A stretch of DNA of 64,000 nt from Sambucus nigra (taxonomy: Eukaryota > Streptophyta > Magnoliopsida > Dipsacales > Adoxaceae), in assembly GCA_949130495.1 (NCBI GenBank), contig OX422213.1, forward strand, positions 52,028,284 through 52,092,283. Direction: 5' to 3'. Each line of letters starts with the position of its first letter. Position 1 is the first letter of the stretch. Made by a program: the position numbers and the translations under genes. This document shows, in pieces, positions 1 to 11,018 of this stretch. Below the pieces are notes generated by a model. The model was not told the DNA's origin and made no database searches. It worked only from the letters and a program-made list of their open reading frames with translations.

Positions 1-1380
1 CATGTTCCCCCTTTATTATTCATGTACACCTCATGATTATGCTACTATTCACACACTTGTATAAGACTCTTTGTGTACACTTCACACCACGTGCACCTAG
101 GATCACGTATATCCACATGTTGCACACATCACTTAAAAATCCGTGCTTAGGTATCACCAACAGACACCTCCACTTGTATATATCCATTCTCACTTATCAC
201 ACACTCACTTGTAGATAATTACACATCACTCACACATCACTTATCCATGCCTAGTATACTATTAGTACTTTTACTTTTCTTCCTATTTGGCATGATCAAG
301 AAAAGATACTCTCACCATAAGATACTAATAAGAGAATCATGCATGATTCACACGACATCACCAAAGAGCATTCTCATGGACTAAATTTTGTCCGTAACTA
401 GAGAGGCACTTTGTGATGGGCGTTGGTCCAGCAGGGTGTAATTAGCCTAAGCGATATGACTCTCACCTTCCATTGGATAAGTACCTTCGACATATATCGA
501 ACGGTTCCCCCGCATCATACTCCTTGACCGAAGTCATGACGGGAGGTATATCGCAAGGAACTCGTTCATGTACGTCGAGTATATCGAATTTGTTCTCACG
601 TGTACCGTTCCCACGAGGTATATAGTGAGTCAATTCACGTACACTCAGGTATATCAAATGGCTTTTCAACACGTACGGATTGCCCTCAATAGCGAGACGT
701 ATATCATGGAAGTCGCGCTAAAGTGGGTAACCCTTTCCAATTCACCCAACCAAACTACATACCCGCATACAAGTGTCAAACCTAGGACACACATGTTAGA
801 TTGCTGGTTTCGACCCGAAACTCTGTCGAAATTCCAGGTCGGCCTGTCGCCCAAATTTTCATGCAATTTTAAAATGGGAACCTGCCCATGGGCCCAGTTA
901 CAAGTCCAACCATAGCCTTACATATGTTCCAAACCCAAGCTTTCCAGGCTCGGGTCCCGTCCGGTATTTCATTTTACATTTATGAGAATTTAGCATAAGT
1001 GAGAACCTAATAAACATAATAATCATGCCGAGACCCATCTCTAGACTCTTCCTCTCTATCTTTCCCAAAAAGTGTCCAAAAACATCTTTCCCATTTTATC
1101 AAAAATACCAAATATATTTTTCCTCCTTTTCCCTAAAAAGAGAGAAAAAAAAACATTTTCGTTCTCATCTTTTCCAAAAATGTCAAAAATATTTTCCTCC
1201 TTTTCGAAAAATAATAAACTTCCCTCTTTCTTTTTCGAAAATAAATTCCAATTTCTCTCCTTCCCAGGATGACCACATACCCCTGGCCTGGCTCCTTATT
1301 GGTTTCGGTCTTCAGTTGAACCACCCCGAAGTTCTGTCAGTCCCTTTACTTCCTTCGAGTTCAAAACTCACACGCCTTAC
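1..1380. other. Left flank without recognisable gene
   Basis: I see no supported gene here. Short open frames exist, but none shows a conserved motif. Positions 490-705 carry a loosely repeated TATATC motif. Positions 1040-1260 are rich in T/C and A runs and resemble the untranslated leader of an LTR element. The stretch may hold the 5' LTR and leader of the Ogre-like element whose gag starts at 1381. I could not find an LTR end, a primer binding site or a direct repeat with the far end of that element, so this is inference only. Confidence 0.5.
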
Positions 1381-1792
1381 ATGGAGAATACGAATCAAGT
1401 GTCGATCGTACAACCAGATTTATTGACGGGTCTGGCTCAGCTCACTACCAAAATTGACAACCTCCAAATCCAGGTTCATGAGGTGCAAAGAAATAGCGTC
1501 CCTGCCCCCGAGGATCCTGAGGTGATTTTCCCTCATGCCATGGGTCCGCCTACACCCGAGCCTATCTGGGTTCTAGAAGAATACCGTCACGCTCCACGAG
1601 CTCCTCCTACTAATAGGCCACCGCCAGACCAGCTTCCCATGCCAAACCTTGCTCAGACTAGGGCTAATTTACCCGTAACTGTTGATCCAAAAGAGGAAGA
1701 ACTGAACAAGGTCAAGGAAGACCTCAAGATGCTGACCAAGAAATTTGACCAAGTCAGAATCTCTAGGAACTACATGGACTACACCCACATGT
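1381..1792 (+). pseudogene. Ty3 gag N-terminus, element A, cut by copia insertion
   Basis: The frame opens with MENTNQ and gives a Gln/Pro-rich stretch (residues ~45-105), then a charged helix with KEEELNKVKEDLKMLTKK. This is the usual N-terminal design of Ogre/Tat gag, with a coil before the capsid domain. The frame ends at the copia LTR: from 1793 the sequence is LTR, and the track of codons to 1830 is only read-through. The capsid part resumes at 12970 after the duplicated CATGT. No promoter or primer site could be recognised upstream. Confidence that this is gag is good from the continuity with the capsid motifs at 12970-13400. Confidence 0.65.
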
Positions 1793-3748
1793 TGAAGCAC
1801 CCTATATCTTTGGCTCACTTAAGTCTATAATATATAGGCACTCATCTAGTTTGTATATAGTGACAAAATTGAGTCATATCTTTTTAAACCAAAGAACCTT
1901 CATACTCTTCATATTGAGTTCCTCTAATTTTCCAAATGGTAGTACACCAACACCTCACCAAAGATGCATTCATGTGTTGCATATGTGCTTGCCTTATTCG
2001 TTAATTGGTGTTGTGTGAGTTAAATCCCTCTAAAATAATTTTCTATAAATTTTGGGATATTTTAAATAATTTCTATGATTTGTTAAACATTATTTTTGAA
2101 ATTAAAATTTGGATTTTAATAAAGTAATGGGCTGTTTTGTAAATTCCATAAGTTGTTAAAAACCTACTTGGGTAGAAACCGAAAGCTCTTGAGAATTATG
2201 TGGGTGTAATTTGTATTTGTAGAAGTTCAAAAACACGCATTTAACATTCCATCTTAGCCTTACACGTGTTGTCTCCACAACGGCTAGATTTGTGTTTCTA
2301 CTCTCTCACATACATGTGCTTATCTGTGAACCCTTGGATCTTTTTAATCAACGACCTCCATGTTATCTGAGATAATCCTTGTAATACCTGGATCAACCAA
2401 AAAGGGATAACTTTGAAGCGGTACAACCTTAACCCTTGGATTTGCTTCGATCTTTAAAACTGAATCCTGAGCGTTGATCTGCCTCAAGTTTCCAGAGCCT
2501 TCCATCTCTTATTATAAATACTTTCCATATGTTATACGTTAACAATTTTTGGCTAGCCTCACTACTGAGAGAAAATAGAGAAAGAAGAGAGAGAGAGAGA
2601 AAAGAAGAGAAAGTAATTAAACTCTAAACTAAACTCCGACAAAATCCTTCCAGAAAATCCTTTCTGTGAGTGAGTTAGTTTGAGATTGAAGAAGATATAT
2701 CCTCTTCTATCCTTTATCTCTTTCCCAACTTAATCACGTTGGTTAAATCTCATTTTCTTTCAGAGAACTTTGAGATTTGATCTCTATGATACATTTCACT
2801 TAGATATTTCATACTTCTGATTTCTTCTTTCGAGAAATCTTATTTTGTTGTTTGTTTTCAAACTGATATGTTATTTTCAAACCCTAAACCAATAAAACCT
2901 TTTCTGATTTCAGTTTCTTTGAATATTAAGACTTAGATCTGGTTGAGATATTGATTGGGGATTTGCACTTTATTATATTTCACATTTTTTTATATAAGTG
3001 TAAATATTTTCAAATAAAAAGTGCATAGGATCTTGGCTCGTGTATATATCAAGATTCCCTCTTGATCTGTGGATATTCGAAAAATCCAAAGCCTAATATT
3101 TTGATTAAACTAATTTTGGAATTTCCTTTGCATATTTGTGATTTGTTTTGCATAATGTCTATAATTAAGTGGATGTGAGTTGCATGAATGTGATTTAGAG
3201 CACATCACCACTTACACTGTCACACTACTACAGTGAAAGGTGTTGTTATTGAGATCTTGGACATTTTGAGGCGACGTAAATCTAAAAGGAGTGGAGTTAC
3301 AAAGCTGAGAGAACATCAACAACATCAGAGCCTTGGGAGAAGTCAGAAAATCCAGAAGAGTTGGTATATTTCTGAACTTAGAATTAGATATGATTGTGTG
3401 TCTTGATTGTTATATAGTTTGTAACCTGTTACTCTATTTTAGTGGACTTTTTTTTTTAGGTGTAGAGACCTTTGTGGATGTTTCCCCAATTGGGTGGGGT
3501 TTTACCACATTAAATTGCTAGTGTATACTTCCTCCTCCTCTCATCCCTTTCTTAAGGCTGTATTGGTTTAATTTCCCTAAGTTTTGTTTTTCAAAACTGG
3601 CAAACCTATAACTGAAATTACTCATTCGTACTGTTTGACACATGTTGTGTTTAAAATTTGTTTTAAGAAAAGAGTTTCTTCAACAAACTGTTCGGAGCCA
3701 TTTAGATAGTTTAATCTTGAATTAAATGACTTAAGTGGTATTTTTTTA
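1793..3748 (+). repeat. 5' LTR of the copia element
   Basis: Starts TGAAGCAC and matches 11019-12969 throughout. The start is fixed by the CATGT duplication just before it. The right edge is less certain: this copy ends in a T-run and AA where the 3' LTR ends TTGTTTCA, so the terminal CA has been lost or altered. About 1956 bp. An AG-rich leader lies near 2565-2615. No intact promoter was assigned. Confidence 0.85.
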
Positions 3749-3750
3749 AT

Positions 3751-3762
3751 TGGTATCAGAGT
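3751..3762 (+). other. Primer binding site, copia element
   Basis: TGGTATCAGAGT lies just inside the 5' LTR and matches the 3' end of initiator Met-tRNA (TGGTATCAGAGC) at 11 of 12 positions. This is the usual primer site of plant copia elements and confirms the + orientation. Confidence 0.85.
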
Positions 3763-3823
3763 ATTGGTTTTCAAAAAATTCTTTAGATCTTGAGTTTCTG
3801 AAATTGTTTTCTCAAAACCAATT

Positions 3824-3884
3824 ATGGACGAGAATTTTGAGTGACTAGGTAACTTGTCCAGGCCCCCTTTTTTATGGAACCAAC
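3824..3884 (+). pseudogene. Copia gag start, cut by solo LTR
   Basis: An ATG at 3824 opens MDENFE and then meets a stop. Farther on, in another frame, the sequence reads PLFYGTN, the conserved opening of plant copia gag before a WK motif. A shift in the C/T-run near 3862-3872 is needed to join them. The solo LTR follows at 3885, and the gag text resumes at 5281 with FP, a stop, then WKVRMIAFI. The gag was therefore cut just after GTN. Confidence 0.6.
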
Positions 3885-5275
3885 TGTAATACCCCCTAAT
3901 TTTGAGTGCTTTATTTATGAATATTTTACAAAATTTTAATAATATTATTATTTTATTAATCGAGATATTAATATTATATTTATTTTTTATTTGAAATGAA
4001 TCGAATATTTAAATTCAAATTTAATTGACCTTTGGACATTTTGTAATGGTTTAAATATGTAAAGTTGACAATTTTCAATTAAAGGGCAATATAGTAATAT
4101 GCATTAGCTTAGGTACCAGGCTAGAGTTTGAGAGAGGGGTTATATAAGGAATATAATGGGTGATTATAAGGAAAGGGAGATGAAAAAGAGATGCCAAAAA
4201 CGATATCCAAAGAGGAAAAAGCGAGTGGAATGAGAAGAGCCAATTTAGAATGTTTAGATCTTCTTTTTGAGTCCATTCGAATGAGATTTGAGAAAAATCC
4301 AAAACACGTACCTGACTCAATTTTTTGTGTACAATCCAAATCTGTAGTCGGATTGGTAATTTGAATAATTTTTGGATCTGATTTTTCTGGGTTTTTAAAA
4401 TAGGACTATTTGGGGTTATCTGGTGTTGGGGCTAGAACAAAATTTGATTATTTTTGCGAGAGGAACATGATGGCTCGATCAGATTTTGAGGCTGAATTTA
4501 TGTGGCAATTCATGAAATGATTTTAAGGTTTGGGGTTTTACACAATATGCTCTTTAAATCTCTCGAGAGTTTATTCCGTTGATTTCATGTTTAATTGAAC
4601 TCATATTTAATTGTTAAATCTTCGAAATCTGGAGAAATAATTGTTGAATTATTTTGATTCATGTGGCATCATTATGTTGTTGTTAAGAACATTGTTATGA
4701 GATTTTAATATGGCATGGAGGTTGGGCACCCGCCAAAATTCCTGCTTCCCAGGCTATGTCTTGATAAAGCATATGCGGATGGGGTGAGGCCTGGTGACCC
4801 GGTTATTGTGTTGTTGAGAAATTTATTGATAAATGCTTTGAGATTTGCATTTGATTTGAATATTCGTACTCGTGTTGTTACGCTTTTTTCATCATTAATA
4901 TATTTGTTGAGCATCTTTCCTGTCGTATTGGGTACTTACCCATATTTTCTTTTAGTGGCAGCCTAGCGCGGATTTGGGTGCTATGGATTAATTGGAGATT
5001 TATTTTAGCGTGAATTATTTTGGGAAGAATATTCAAGAGAGAAAATTTGTATTTATTTTGATGTATAGAGCATTGGCGATTTATATTCTTTCGAGATAGA
5101 TAGTTGTATTATTTTAAGAGACTTTTGGTTGTATTAAATTTGAGTATTGAGATTAGTGGATTTATATTATTATGGGATTCTTTTCGATGCTCTATACACA
5201 TTGTTATTGTGGAATTATTTTAGTTTTATCGTAGTAGCACGCCGCGTATCTTTTTTGGGTGCGCGGGGTGTTACA
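3885..5275 (+). mobile_element. Solo LTR inside copia gag
   Basis: Begins TGTAATACCCCC and ends GGGGTGTTACA, near-perfect inverted ends, and is flanked by CCAAC at 3880-3884 and 5276-5280. There is no internal region and no second LTR, so this is a solo LTR left by LTR-LTR recombination. Length 1391 bp. The TGTAATACCCC start is common in Ty3 chromovirus LTRs, but I cannot assign a family. It matches no other LTR in the window by eye. Confidence 0.9.
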
Positions 5276-6271
5276 CCAACTTTCCTTAATGGAAGGTAAG
5301 GATGATTGCATTCATCTAAGGGACATTGGGAGATGATGTCTGGGAAGTTATTGAAAATGGTTACACTTTTCCTACTAAACCAGCTGCTGCAGGAAGTACA
5401 GTGAGGATTAGAAAGTTACTAAGTGAATTCACTAAAGAAGAGAAACAAATTTCAATTAATAACAATAAAGGAAAAAATTCCATATTCATGTCTATTAATG
5501 AACACGAATTTAAGAGGATATCATTCTATTCTACCTGTAAATAAGCTTGGGACACCCTAGTGAGTGCATATGAGGGTGATACCAGAGTTAAAGCTTATAA
5601 AACACAAATGTTAATTCAACAGTATAACTCCTTGATCATGACTCAGACTGAGTCATTTGATGACTTCTATATTAGACTGACAGATATTGTGACCAAATTG
5701 CATGCTAATGGGATTGTTTATGATAGAAAAGAAATTATCTCTAAAATAGTAAGATCACTTCCACAAAAATTTGATAATAAGAGATATGCAATTGAGGAGA
5801 TTGATGATCAAAATCTTACACCTGACCTCCTCAGTAGCAAAATTGAGAACAGTGGAAATGGAATTAGAATTTAAGAAACAATTAATCCAGTCCCAAAAGA
5901 GACAATCTGCCTCCAATCTTATTTTTTCATCTAAGTTGACCACACCTGAATTTAGCATACCTAACATTGACTTGGTCTCTGATGAGGATCATAATTTAGA
6001 TAGTTTGGATAATCAGATTGCCTTAATGTCTAAACAGTTTAAGAAAATTGTGAACTTTCGAAATAAAATAGCAAAAAGACAAGGCAAGCCTACTTATCCA
6101 AATCATTTTAACAATAGGCCTCATGAGAGAAGACAATACAAGAGACCTGAGAAAGACCTTAAAAATATTGAATGTTATAAATGTGGAAAGTTAGGACACA
6201 TGGCTAGTGACTGTAGAGTTGACTTAGAAAAAATTCAGAAACATAATAGGGATCATTTAAGCAAGACCTAG
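5276..6271 (+). pseudogene. Copia gag, capsid part and first zinc knuckle
   Basis: Gag resumes after the duplicated CCAAC. Readable blocks are WKVRMIAFI, DDVWEVIENGY (5335-5365), a region with YNSLIMTQTESFDDFYIRLTDIVTKL (5620-5700) typical of the copia capsid, and a CX2CX4HX4C zinc knuckle, CYKCGKLGHMASDC, at about 6172-6213. Frames change near 5545 and 5770-5870, and a stop follows at 6269. The knuckle residues are all present. Gag packages the element's RNA in the cytoplasm; this copy cannot make a full protein. Confidence 0.8.
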
Positions 6272-7062
6272 AATGACTCAAGTGACTCTGAAAATCATGA
6301 ACCTGAGTCATCTAACACATTTGACCCTTATATGTCATTTTTTGCTAAGATAATCTATAATGATGATGAGGAATCTAATCATACTATGTTAACTGATACT
6401 GTACCTACTTGTTTATCTGCCTTATTGCTTGAGAGTGTTGTGTGTGTGTGAGTCAAAGGGAACGCTCTATTATTGATGCCAATGGGTGTGTGAGACCTAA
6501 AAATGAACCGCTAGGGTACAATGCACACTACACACTTAGAGACTCCGAAAATGATGACCTTCCTGACATTCACACAGTATACACAAAAACTCTCAAGAAA
6601 ATCACTAGGCTTGAAAAGATTGTCAAGGATTTTACCCAGAAGATAGAAACCTTAAGTCTAATGATCAAACAAAATGATGAAGAGTACACTACTCAATGTC
6701 TAACTCATGAGAATGAAACCAAAAGCTTCAAACAAAAATGGAAAGAGTTGTCTAACTTTAATGAAATTCTGGAACAGAAATACAAAGGAATGTTGTTAGA
6801 ATCAGAACAAACAAAGGAAAAGACATCCACAGTCTTCAAAAAGTTTGCAAAATTTGAAAATAATTATAAATGTTTTAAAGATTGTGTTGCTAAAAGAAAA
6901 ACCAATTCCTATGACATAACTGGAATAGGATTTTGTTCCAACTCTAATACACAAACTAAAAACGTTGAAACTATAAATTTTGTGTCTGGTGGCAAAAGAC
7001 CTATTGAAACTTATCCAGATTTTCAAGGTTTGAAAAATGAGTTTGATAAAAAAAACAACTGA
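6272..7062 (+). pseudogene. Copia gag, coiled-coil part
   Basis: From 6442 a 206-codon frame carries a long charged helix (TKTLKKITRLEKIVKDF onward, residues ~45-140), followed by ITGIGFCSNSN and a Gly/Lys tail. SIRE-type copia elements have such a long coil between the first zinc knuckle and the protease. The 6272-6441 stretch is acidic and Ser/Asp-rich in the frame that follows the knuckle (NDSSDSENHEPE-like) and contains stops. It is part of the same gag rather than a separate gene. Confidence 0.65.
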
Positions 7063-7125
7063 AGTTAGACATTGGTGAATCAAGAAAATCTAAGCATAAT
7101 GTTGAACAAAAGACTAAATACGTCT

Positions 7126-7144
7126 CCCCCCCCCCCCCCCCCCC
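7126..7144 (+). repeat. Homopolymer of 19 C
   Basis: An uninterrupted run of 19 cytosines inside the decayed copia gag, preceded by CGTCT. Its length may be affected by sequencing or assembly error. Confidence 0.8.
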
Positions 7145-7175
7145 TATTCAACAAGTAGATTCAACATTTCATCAT

Positions 7176-7604
7176 GTGCCATCTAGGAACAAGACTAGAG
7201 CTCAAAATCTAGACAAACCTTTGAATAAAAAAATTCCTAAGGTTGTGAGTTCTACGTGCCATCTTTATTTCTCCTACTGTGATGTCTATGGACATTCTCT
7301 TGAAGGTTGCTATTCCAAGCGTCTATGTAACCCTGTCTACAACTCTCTTGTGTACACTTCAACTATTCTAGGAGAAGATGAAACAATTATGTCATTCCTA
7401 GACAACCAGACAAGAATTCAAACTATCATAATAGCAAGAAAAGGACTAATACTAAAAGACCATCAACAAGAAGGAATCGTAGATTCTATGCTAGACCAAT
7501 TGCTCCAACTGTGTATAAGAACAATAAATATGCGCAAAAATCTTTTAAAGAAAAGACAAAAGATCGCAAGTTTTATAAAATACGAGATAATAAGAGAAAA
7601 TTAA
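7176..7604 (+). pseudogene. Copia gag C-terminus with broken second zinc knuckle
   Basis: The frame reads CHLYFSYCDVYGHSLEGC near 7257-7310. The SIRE-type second knuckle is CX2CX4HX4C; here the first cysteine position holds Phe, while the second Cys, the His and the last Cys are present. It overlaps the pol frame that opens at 7511, and a frame change is required to enter pol. No stop-free path joins it with the coil part at 6442-7062. Confidence 0.55.
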
Positions 7605-9643
7605 AAACTAGAGCAATTTGGGTTAGAAAAAATGATCAATTACCCCAGTTGCAATGCATCATAGTGATCAATGCTTTTAGATCTGAACATACAACATCTC
7701 TATGGTATTTATACTCTGGATGTTCGCAACATATGACCAGGGATAATTCCAAACTTTCAAACAAAACTAACTTCTCCAGAGGAAAAGTTTTGTTTGGAGA
7801 TGGTGTTTCAGCCCAAATCATTGGTAAAGGAACACTCGATGAAGAAGGATTACCCGTCCTTGAAGATTTTCTCTTGGTAAAAGGACTTAAAGACAATTTA
7901 CTAAGTATATCACAATTTTGCGACTCAAATCATACTGTCACTTTTTCAAAGAACAATTGCAAAATTTTAAATGAAAAAGGTTATTGCATTATTACAAGAC
8001 TCCGTACTCCAGGTAACTGTTACATAGTCACTCCAAGTACAGAGGTTTATAACATTGCCAGAATGGATGACAATGAAATATGGCATAATAGATTAGGTCA
8101 CATTAATTATGATAGTCTTAGTAAATTATTCTCCCAATATATAGTTAGAGTTCCTCCAAAGATCAAACCAATTTCAAATATTATTTGTGGTCCATGTCAA
8201 GAAGTGAAAATTGTTAAGGCTCCCCACAAGAAAGTTAAAGAAGTTCTATCCACTAAACCTCTTGAACTCATCCATATGGACCTAATGGGTCCCTCTCATA
8301 CTATTAGTCTTTGTGAAAACACTTACATCCTTGTTATAGTTGATGATTTCACTCGATTTACCTGGATTTCCTTTTTAAAACACAAATCAGAAACCTTTCG
8401 CAAGTTTTTGAAAATCTTAGTTCGTATAGAAAATGAAAAGGACTCCCAAGTAGATGGAATTTATAGTGATAGAGGAGGAGAATTCATAGACTCGGGCATC
8501 ATAGAATATTGTGACTATAATGGTTACGAACATGAATTTAGCACTCCTAAAACACCTCAACAAAATGGTATTGTTGAACGTAAAAATCGTACTCTTCAAG
8601 AAATGGCCCGTGTGATGATTCATGCAAAAAACCTACCAAAATATTTTTGGGTAGAATCCATTCGTACCGCCTATCATATTATCAATCGATTCTACTTAAG
8701 GAAGAATACCAAACAAACATCCTATGATCTTTGGTATGGGAAGAAACCTAACCTAAAATACTTTATAACCTTTGGTAGTACCTATTATGTCTGTAAGGAC
8801 AGAGAACGTTTGTCTAAATTCAAAACCAGAGGAGATAAAGCCATCTTTTTAGGATATTTTCCAAATAGTAGAGCATATTATGTCTACAATCTTCGTACCA
8901 AAACCATGATGGAATCTATTAATGTGGTTATAAGTGACACTAATGTAGAAAGTAAGACCAAAGAACCAATTATTATGGATGAGTTCGAAAACATTTTAAA
9001 TTATGACTCTCTAGAAATAGTTGAATCTTTACCAATTGAGACCCCTGAAGTACCTAACCGGGTTTCCAAAGATCATCCTTCAGATAGTGTAGTTGGTAAT
9101 CCTACAGAGCCTGTTCGCACAAGATCTCAACTTCGTAACATTGCTCATTTTTCATGTTTTTTGTCCCTTATTGAGCCAAAAACTGTAAATGAAGTCTTGA
9201 ATGACACTTTGTGGATAAGTGTTATGCAAGATGAACTTCTTCAATTTTTCATACATGATGCTTGGTATTTTGTACCCTGGCCTGAAAATAAAAGGGTTAT
9301 TGGTACACGTTGGATTTTTAAAAATAAGACTGATGAATTTGGGATGATTATTTGGAATAAAACTAGATTAGTTGCCCAGGGCTACTCTCAGATTGAAGGA
9401 ATAGATTTCAAGGAAAATTTTTCTCTTGTCACTCGCCTGAAATCTGTTCGCTTACTTTTTGCCATAGCCTATCATTTACATTTCACACTATATCAAATGG
9501 ATGTTAAGTCAGCCTTCCTTAACAGAGTTTTAACTAAGGAGACCTATGTAGAACAACCCAAAGGGTTTATTGACCCTCATCACCCAAATTATCTTAAAAA
9601 AATCTCTTTATGGGTTCAAACAAGCTCCCAGTGCTTAGTATGA
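7511..9643 (+). pseudogene. Copia pol: protease, integrase, start of RT
   Basis: A 710-codon frame holding, in order, the protease (LYSGCSQHMTRD, ~7709-7743), GAG-pre-integrase (WHNRLGHINYDSL, ~8082), integrase core and the first part of reverse transcriptase (TRWIFKNK at ~9307, LYQMDVKSAFLN at ~9490). Integrase catalytic residues are all visible: D in HMDLMGP, D in SDRGGEF, E in NGIVERKNR. The protease is not intact: the usual DSG reads YSG, so the catalytic aspartate is Tyr. The frame ends because an A-run at about 9595-9601 has one A too many, just before the SLYGFKQAP block of RT. Integrase before RT defines copia. Confidence 0.9.
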
Positions 9644-10790
9644 GCGTCTATCCACCTTTTTTTTAGACAATGGATTTAGGAGAGGAGGGAATGACCAAAC
9701 CTTGTTTGTCAAACATTTTGAAAAAAATGTTACTATTGCTCAAGTTTATGTTGACGATATCATTTATGGATCCACCTCCCCTTTAGAAGTTAAAACCTTA
9801 TTGGACATTATACACAAAGAATTTCAAATGTCACTTATGGGGGAGTTACAATTATTCTTAGGATTCCAAGTAAAATAGAATCCAGAAGGATTATTTCTAT
9901 CGCAATCTAAATACGCTTTAGAGATTGTCAAGGAGTTTGTCCTAGAAACAGCTAAAGAAGCTAGGACTCCTATGGGTACCTCTGTCAAACTTTCTAAATA
10001 TGAGAATGAGAAATATATTGATTCCACCCTGTACCGTAGTATGATAGGAAGCCGACTTTATCTTATTGCCTCCCGTCTTGACATCATGTACTCTGTCTGC
10101 GTGTGTGCCCGATATCAAAATAATCATAAAGAGAGTCGCCTATTGTGCATTAAAATAATTATCAAATACATTAAAGGCACTCTAAATTTAGGACTTTGGT
10201 GCACTGAAGACACTTCAAGTACTATAGTAGGTTATATTGATGTTGATTGGGCCGGTCGTACCGATGATAGTAATAGTACTTCAGGAGCTTGTTACTACAT
10301 TGGTAACAATTTGGTAGGATGAGGTAGTAAGAAATAAAACTGCACTTCCTTATCTACAGCTGAACCCGAATATATTGCAGTAGGAAGCTGTTGTGCTCAA
10401 TTACTTTGGCTAAAAAAAATGCTGAAAGACTACGGTATAATTGAAGATAAGTTACATCTCTATTGTGACAATCAAAGCGCGATTAATATTTTTAAAAATC
10501 ATGTTCAACATTCTCGTACCAAACATATTAAAATCAGATATCATTTCATACGCGAGTTACTTGAATCTAAGGAGTTAGAAATAAATTATCTTCCTACGGA
10601 ATTTCAATTAGCTGACATGTTTACCAAACCTTTAGACTTTCTTCGATTTGAATCTTTGCGCAATTCAATTGGTATGGTCATGGCAGAACAACGATTTATT
10701 TCTACTAGTTTTCTTTGCCCTTTGTCCATTTCAGACAAAATGGGGGAGAAATTTGAGTCCTCTTGGACATTTTGGTGTACTCTCAACTAA
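9644..10790 (+). pseudogene. Copia pol: rest of RT and RNase H
   Basis: After the shift RT continues with GFRRGGNDQTLFVKHF and the YVDD active site at about 9747-9758, then a stop at about 9877 (FQVK, stop, NPEG). SKYALEIVKEF and SMIGSRLYLIASR mark the end of RT. RNase H follows with WAGRTDDSNSTSG (10250-10290), two more stops at 10321 and 10336, STAEPEYIAV, CDNQSAINIFKN (10462) and LADMFTKPLDFLRFESLR (~10610-10665). The RNase H catalytic aspartates are recognisable. Readable domain content is complete, but at least one shift and three stops prevent expression. Confidence 0.85.
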
Positions 10791-11018
10791 AAATCTTGAT
10801 CTTAGTTATCTTATTTTCAGGAATTAGTACCCTCATTTACAACAAAATTTCGTTAGGGTATTGGTCTGTATCTAGTTGAGTTATGTGATTTTTTCTTTTT
10901 ACGATATTGGGTAAATAGAATTTTTGTATAGGAATAGGATTTTATTATTTCTTTTGTATCCCTACGAGTCCTAGATGACTCAAAGGAAATTTTATCTCAT
11001 ATTTCCAAAGGAGAAGAT
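10791..11018 (+). other. Copia 3' untranslated region and polypurine tract
   Basis: Noncoding after the RNase H tail. The purine stretch AAAGGAGAAGA at about 11007-11017 lies directly before the 3' LTR (TGAAGCAC at 11019), the expected place of the plus-strand primer. No envelope-like frame is present, although some SIRE elements carry one here. Confidence 0.7.

Noticed and set aside
1040..1260. 5' LTR end of element A matched to 21583-22092
   Set aside because: Both are pyrimidine-rich, but no aligned stretch longer than a few bases was found, so I do not claim an LTR pair.
1025..1426. 133-codon frame rich in Phe/Lys/Ser
   Set aside because: Encoded by T/C- and A-rich leader-like DNA, with no motif; it overlaps the real gag start at 1381 in another frame.
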